Assembly: GCA_025330725.1 (NCBI GenBank)
Contig: JAIWND010000017.1
Coordinates: 310,001-374,000 of the forward strand
Length of the DNA stretch: 64,000 nucleotides
Direction of reading: 5' to 3'
Source: Chlamydoabsidia padenii
Lineage: Eukaryota; Mucoromycota; Mucoromycetes; Mucorales; Cunninghamellaceae
The stretch's first letter is position 1, and every line of letters begins with the position of its first letter. Of this stretch, positions 59,060 through 64,000 are shown piece after piece. The position numbers were made by a program, and so were the translations under genes. The notes under the pieces were generated by a model. That model did not search any database, was not told the DNA's origin, and worked only from the letters and a program-made list of their open reading frames with translations.

Positions 59060-60450
59060 GAATATACAATGTACCTCTGTTTCTTTTCATTAGTTACCTT
59101 CGCATTTCGGCCAATTGAATAGGACTGATTGATTTCTGTAAAGCGATTTGCACCACCGTTACCAGGCACAGGACAGCCTTCTAAGCAGCAGTATCACGGA
59201 TCTTGGGGACGAAGACGGCGGGAACAACAAACCTAAGTATATCAATGCAATCAACAGCTCTGCATGTATTCTTGCCAAAGGGCGTTCGGAATGATCCATC
59301 AAATGAAGTTGGGATATACGGGATAGATTTGTCCATTTTTTCGAAGAGTCTTCCAACTTTAGTTACGCCAAGGAAGAGATCACCGTTACCATCATGCTTC
59401 TCGTCATTTACATGACCACCCATCATCGCCAACAATTGAGCCGCTATACCATGCCCCAGGAGATGCCTTTTGTCAAGACCAAACACTTCGGGTCCTTGGA
59501 AAGTGTCACGTTGGGATATCGCAGTACTGAGAATTAAATCACTCTGTTAAAAAAAATGCATTAGAACATATTCAAATACCACATAATTCATCAACTTACG
59601 TCTATAGCACCCTTGTAGACACCCATCGGCCACCATTTCAATGACAAATTAGCAGGTGTTGGTGGGAAGAATTCACCACGACCAGTGATACCAGATATGA
59701 CTTTGATAGGATATGATTGAAGAAGAGACTTTTGTGCCATATATGGGGAAGGCATAAGTTCGTGTTCTAATCAGCAAAAACCAAGAGTTAGTTTGACTCT
59801 AGTATACCATACTCTATTTTAAATTTTACCTTGATCAATATGTTGAATGATTTGGTTGATGAGCTTGATCACCGAGTTCTCTCCTTCATTAATGATACGA
59901 TGGGCCAGCACAAATTTGTTGAGTTCTACCCTAAACGAGGTCATTATTGATTGTTCAACATCTCCAGAGTTCAATCTAATCTTCATTGGATGTCGTCAAG
60001 TTCAGGTGAAGGTGAGCGCAATTTCGTTTCACATTCCATGGGTGCAGCAGATTCTCCAAAGTCAAAGTCAGTAGATCCAGTTTCTGTTCGAATGCTGTGA
60101 TGTTCAAATGGAGGTGAGAGCAGTTCCAGTTCATATTCCATGGGCGCAATAGATTCTCCAAAGTCAAAGTCAATAGATCCTGTTGCTGAATAAGTAGAGA
60201 AAGCAAGTCCACCAGAGGCAGGAGATCCCGACGCCATTGAGTTGTTGTCGTTGTTGGCATCTTCGTTGATGGAGCTGAATAAAACCGAATTTGATGTGGA
60301 AGCGGCTTATTGACTTCCTTCTGGAGTCAATGACAGCAATTGTTCGAGAGGTCGAGCGTATTCGCAATTATCCAAGTGCCCATCAAGTTGATCGGAAGGC
60401 CACATTCTTTCGCACCAGCGGCATCGAATAAATTGAACCAATGTAAAATT
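58920..60450 (-). pseudogene. decayed transposase-like gene with UBZ4-like zinc finger
   Basis: Read on the minus strand, a CCHC finger (CRWCERMWPSDQ...HLDNC) opens the coding trace. A TAA (60309..60307) then falls where the frame continues with AASTSNSVLFSSINED. Next are a 34-residue tandem repeat (DFDFGES...PMEYELELLSPP, then DFDFGES...PMECETKLRSPS), a one-base frame change near 59990, and an intact stretch NSGDVEQSIMTSFRVELNKFV. Two introns follow, then HLLGHGIAAQLLAMM, IPYIPTSFDGSF and CRAVDCIDILRFVVPAVFVPKIRD. A TAG (59183..59181) then precedes more coding sense (KAVLCLVTVVQIALQKSISP), and a poly-T run has replaced the last acceptor. The C-terminal wording resembles a transposase-associated family expanded in Mucoromycota; this is inference. 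Repair is not attempted. Confidence 0.55.
60037..60240 (-). repeat. 102-bp (34-codon) tandem duplication inside the pseudogene
   Basis: The blocks around 60037-60080 and 60139-60180 share CATGGG(T/C)GCA and GATTCTCCAAAGTCAAAGTC at a period of 102 bp, which preserves frame. Confidence 0.8.
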
Positions 60451-60645
60451 GTTTATGATGGGGATGTGAAGGGGAATGGGAAGAGACGAGTAAAAAAAAA
60501 AAAAAAGAAGAAGAAAATAAAAACAACAGAAAGAAAAAGGGGTAAAGGTGGAAGTAAACGGCTTTTTAAAGTATTGGTTTTTGATCCTTTCGATTTTCTT
60601 CTTCTCTCTCTCTCTTTCTCGATAAATCTTTCTCAAAAATCTCTC

Positions 60646-61409
60646 ATGAATAATCAGGTAAACGACTTTGGTCAACGTGAAACTATAAAACACGAAAGAA
60701 TGAACTAATGATAGGCTTATCTTTTTTCATATAGAAAATGTTATCAACCAATAAACATTCTACAACAAAAGAATTTTTGGAGAAGTTGGCCAGTATCGAT
60801 GGACGACAAACTGTACTTGAGACATAGCTCAAAACTCGATCAGTTACTTCGATCTCAAGAGACAATACAACAACAGCAATTGGAGATCATCAAACAACAG
60901 CAACAAAAACTCGATCAACAGCAAGAACTTCTCGACCAACAACAGGCAATTCTCGACAAATAACAGGCAATTCTCGACCAACGGCGCGATGAAGCTCAGC
61001 TGGAATAACAATACCCGGCTCGAGACATTGTAGTTAGCAGAAGAATGGTTGGTGGTAAACCCGAGCAGAATACATTAGGTGTAAAGGAATTCCAAAGTGC
61101 GCTGAAGGAAGCACTTGAACAAGACGATGTAACGGAGGCGTACAGGGGATTCGCCAGTGCCATACTGCCAATCTGGAAAGATACTGCTACCATCATGACA
61201 AGGTAACTAATCATCGAATTATCAACCACTTATAAAACATACTCATCTATTGTTTTCCTCAGCAGCATCTTCGCTTGTTACATACTGAAGTAGGAATCAA
61301 TGTGTTGTTTAGTTGCCAATGATGACGGTCTGCTTTTTGCCCAAAGGTGGAATTCAAGTTATTTGACGATGGTGCCTCTTACATCAACGGAATGGTCCGC
61401 AGGCAATAA
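60646..61409 (+). pseudogene. decayed Gln-rich coiled-coil gene
   Basis: A short exon MNNQ (60646) joins, after a GTAAAC-CATATAG intron, to a frame reading KMLSTNKHSTTKEFLEKLASIDG. Coding sense then moves by one base to DDKLYLRHSSKLDQLL and a Gln-rich heptad stretch (QQQKLDQQQELLDQQQAILD). Two in-frame TAA codons (60961-60963 and 61006-61008) interrupt it, each where CAA is expected from the surrounding repeats. Coding sense then continues with PARDIVVSRRMVGGKPEQN, ALKEALEQDDVTEAYRGFAS and a further exon. It is divergent from the transposase-like pseudogene with about 200 bp between them, so the two may be one element. Family not recognised. Confidence 0.5.
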
Positions 61410-62423
61410 CAAGTAATTGGCACAAATTATTTTCTCGACCGACGGTTACCGTTGATATTTGTAAGTTTGTAATAATATAGTTGATAGTATAGTTTGTAGT
61501 CATAGTTTTTATTTTTATTTTTATCAACCATCAATAAACGTGATATTTGGTAACATCTGATTTTCTGAATGAGGCAAAATAAAGAATCATATGAAAGCAA
61601 TGTAATCAAATGAGCAATAGGTAGGGGTAGCGACACGTGGCCTGGTTAATCCATGATCTGGCCATGATATATCATGTAAATGCGTGATTGACCAAGATTG
61701 AATCATAACAAATCATGTATTTTATTGGTAGGGACCATGGCTCAGTGTATGATTCAAATCATGTAATTTATTAGGGCGACATGGATATGCATGGATTTTT
61801 TTTTTTTTGTTTTTTTTTTTGCCATGTAATGGCGGCATTATAACATTTCAGTGCCGAAAACGTTGGGACCAATCTGATTACTAAATTAGATCATTGTGTT
61901 CGAGCTTAAATAGATGACAATCTAATATGTATGGCTATTAATAATATCGGGAAGCTCTTCCGCCAATCAGATTACAGTGATCAGATCCTAGCATTCGACC
62001 CTGAATAGATGTGGAATCATAGTCGGCGATGTCCCAGCACATCTACTGCAATCATCATTTAGTAATATAAGGCGAATGGAGCAAAACAGACATAAAAAAG
62101 AGATTACAGTATTTTGAAGGAGGCGGGACAATCCATATTAGGAATTATGTAAAAGCTAAGGACTATAAATTTTAAATAGTATGGAAATAAAGTTATACTT
62201 TAAACCAATGTCTTATAACGATGACATGCTTTACTTCATGCGGGCATAATGAGCGTAAGAGTAGGGATGATATGCAGTAGTTTATGCAGAAGTTATCACC
62301 GTATCTGCCTATGCAAAGTAAACCAGACTTTTAATTCTTTTTATTATAAAAAACCATCGTTTTTATATCCATAAAGAACTACGAGTTGAACCTACTCATA
62401 TTACGAGCCATCATCGTTTAACT
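61410..62423. other. gene-poor interval with diverged repeats
   Basis: Holds two related blocks, 61869-61925 and 61960-62016, both starting CCAATC(T/A)GATTAC and ending AATAGATG then AATC. There are also two copies of an AATCATGTA-TTTATT-GGG unit at 61709-61735 and 61756-61778. No exon seen. It may be the flank of a mobile element. Confidence 0.5.
61869..62016 (+). repeat. diverged tandem pair, about 55-bp units at 91-bp spacing
   Basis: CCAATCTGATTAC...TTCGAGCTTAAATAGATG (61869-61925) and CCAATCAGATTAC...TTCGACCCTGAATAGATG (61960-62016) align over their length. Confidence 0.65.
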
Positions 62424-62783
62424 ATGACCAAGGATCAATTGCATCCGCCTGAGTCCAAGGTAAGGACATTACAACCCCACTATCTGACTATAAATTCACC
62501 TGTATGTTTTCAGGCTCCGTCTAAAAAAGCAAGCCTCAGTCATGGTGATGATCTACGGCATTTGCATCTGGAGATCTCGGTTGAATTTATTTATTACCCT
62601 CATACTTTATATATGCTGCCTTTTGAAACTGACGACAAACAGACTTTGGACCTGGGTCCCTATCAGATCCTGGATTACCTTGTTTGTCGTTGGAATAATA
62701 AACTGGGTATTTGGCAAAAAGTGGCTGACATATTGGCCCGCAAGACAAAGATCACCGAGGGTGTTTTGCAATCGGTGGGATAG
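62424..62783 (+). CDS. small hypothetical protein
   Basis: ATG at 62424 opens MTKDQLHPPESK. A 54-nt intron (62460..62513, GTAAGG to TTTTCAG) has no in-frame stop, so both spliced (101 aa) and unspliced (119 aa) forms are open. The second exon reads HLHLEISVEFIYYPHTLYML and then QILDYLVCRWNNKLGIWQKVADILARKT, ending LQSVG. It is a compact mixed alpha/beta composition with no signal peptide. Family not recognised. Its position next to the decayed elements leaves open that it is element-borne. Confidence 0.5.
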   Translation: MTKDQLHPPESKVRTLQPHYLTINSPVCFQAPSKKASLSHGDDLRHLHLEISVEFIYYPHTLYMLPFETDDKQTLDLGPYQILDYLVCRWNNKLGIWQKVADILARKTKITEGVLQSVG

Positions 62784-63296
62784 ATTTATTATTGATACTT
62801 TTTAAGCATAATCAGATTTGGCGGAGTTGAACGTTGGTTGCGTTTCACATCCCGACGATGTGCTCACTTGTCACCTTCCATTTGATGAAAACAACAGACT
62901 TGACACCTACAATAAATGTCACTTGTAGATGTTAGGTACTAATTGGCGGTTAGTCTTCGAAAGAAAGACAATCAGTATAGCGTGATAACCGAATGATGGG
63001 AAAAAAAAAACCTAAATCAGGATGCATTCCTGCAGAGGTGTGGTGACGTGTTTTAAGTTTCTTTAGTGAGGTCTTCAGACATCTGATGCATGGCCTGTAG
63101 GTAATTGAAAATACCACCAATGACAATTAGCTGCTGCTCAATCCGTATGTTAGATTACATATATACCATGGGAGGTTAATGATGGCGACTCTTTTCACCA
63201 ATCTTCCGTATATATATCCCCTTCAACTACTGCTCTTTTTCTTTCCCAAACAAAAATACGTATCCTTCTATTCTTTTCTACACACATAAATACAAT
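62784..63296. other. intergenic spacer
   Basis: Contains a promoter-like word (TTTCACATCCCGAC, 62843-62856), a TATATATA tract near 63209 and a CT-rich leader before the next start. No gene seen. Confidence 0.5.
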
Positions 63297-64000
63297 ATGA
63301 ATCGTCGTTTAAAAATGGTACAACAACAATTGGAGTCATCTAGGTCCAAGGTAAAACTCCAACTTTCTTCATATTGATATACTCACCCTTCTATTTATAC
63401 GAAGCACAAGAACTTTGACGAGGCTAAAGTAAAGATCAGCGGGGAAGGGAGAAATCTGGTGTAATGATATTTTTCTCTCTTTAGGAAAGTTTAATATGGT
63501 ATGAGCATGATGGAATAGGTGAACTTGTCTTGAATCGACCTCGTAAATTGAATACAATCACTTTGGATATGGTGCGAACCTTGTGGGAAGAATTGATAGT
63601 AAGAATCCCGTACTCACTGACTTTGTTGAACTCACCCTCAAACATTGCTCTATAGGATAACAAGGTCTCTGAAAGAGTAAACCTTTTCATACTCAAAAGC
63701 ATCACTGGCGGTTCTGTGTTTAGTGCTGGTGTGGATCTACAAGGTGAAAAATGATCCATTGGTTCAGGGGTAAGTGTCGGGGTTTAATCATTTTACTTTT
63801 CATGCATCTTTAGATATCGTGGAAAATCTGGTCAAAGGTCGCCATCATACCAATAATATAGAACTTGCCGCAAGAATCTTGGGAGGCTATCATTGGATTT
63901 GTGGAATGACTAGGCCGTTCATTTCTTTCCTGGACGGCTTGACTAGTAAGTTGGGAATCACCTTCCCTATCCTTTAAAAGGAAACAATGATTCACATGTT
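63297..64000 (+). CDS. enoyl-CoA hydratase/isomerase family, HIBCH-like, 5' part only
   Basis: Four exons are visible (63297..63350, 63485..63598, 63656..63741, 63814..63945) before the gene leaves the window in an intron. The start MNRRLKMVQQQLESSRSK has no clear targeting peptide. The crotonase motifs are IGELVLNRPRKLNTITLDMV, then LFILKSITGGSVFSAGVDLQ (oxyanion-hole strand) and the helix ARILGGYHWICGMTRPFISFLDGLT. The spacing of FSAGVD to the PFISFLDG strand, with an HH-N-rich helix between, resembles 3-hydroxyisobutyryl-CoA hydrolase of valine breakdown. The catalytic Glu/Asp region lies beyond the edge, so hydratase, isomerase and hydrolase cannot be separated. Confidence 0.75.

Noticed and set aside
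58920..61409. Reassignment of TAA/TAG to glutamine
   Set aside because: TAA and TAG terminate actin, PMA1, chitinase and others at the expected family ends, so mutation is the simpler explanation.

Overview
The window is nuclear DNA of a filamentous fungus, most likely a Mucoromycotina (Mucorales-type) mould. The reasons are intron-dense genes with short GT-AG introns, AT-rich spacers full of A/T homopolymers, an intronless-free actin with the universal fungal protein sequence, a Chs3-type chitin synthase, a perilipin-like lipid-droplet protein and a transposase-like family that I associate with this phylum. The genus is not determined. All gene models were joined by eye from splice signals and reading-frame continuity; no alignment was run.

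Layout. 1-3.2 kb: the 5' end of a BRSK/Nim1-type kinase, a gene-free stretch, and a Zn2Cys6 regulator. 3.8-13.4 kb: a GH18 chitinase, an F-box/LRR protein with a long low-complexity tail, and the PP2A B56 regulatory subunit. 13.4-24 kb: a weakly coding stretch, a small secreted candidate, a class IV-type chitin synthase and the plasma-membrane H+-ATPase. 25-32.4 kb: perilipin-like protein, COX20 and ATP synthase gamma as a divergent pair, a Vip1-type RRM protein and a GLI/Zic-type zinc-finger factor. 32.4-34.1 kb is gene-poor and holds a diverged direct repeat. 34.1-48 kb: ASH2 (COMPASS), a small basic protein, actin, two small genes, a TMEM198-like membrane protein, the FANCM/Mph1 helicase, the SWR1 subunit Vps71/ZNHIT1 and a C2H2/AT-hook protein. 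48-58.6 kb: VPS35 (retromer) facing RIC1 (Ypt6/Rab6 exchange factor) tail to tail, a two-helix membrane protein and an endonuclease/exonuclease/phosphatase protein. 58.6-64 kb changes character: a 26-bp tandem repeat, two divergently arranged decayed genes carrying Gln-to-stop changes, diverged repeats, a small unknown gene and the 5' part of an enoyl-CoA hydratase/HIBCH-like gene.

Themes. Cell-wall turnover (chitinase, chitin synthase), energy and ion transport (PMA1, ATP synthase gamma, COX20), endosome-to-Golgi traffic (VPS35, RIC1) and chromatin (ASH2, Vps71, Mph1). Many neighbours are divergent and share a short promoter. Reading across the window I find a recurrent promoter-like word, roughly GCGGGRTTTGAAAAT in either orientation, usually 35-245 bp before start codons; it is the most interesting unlabelled signal here. 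Three introns begin with GCAAGT instead of GT.
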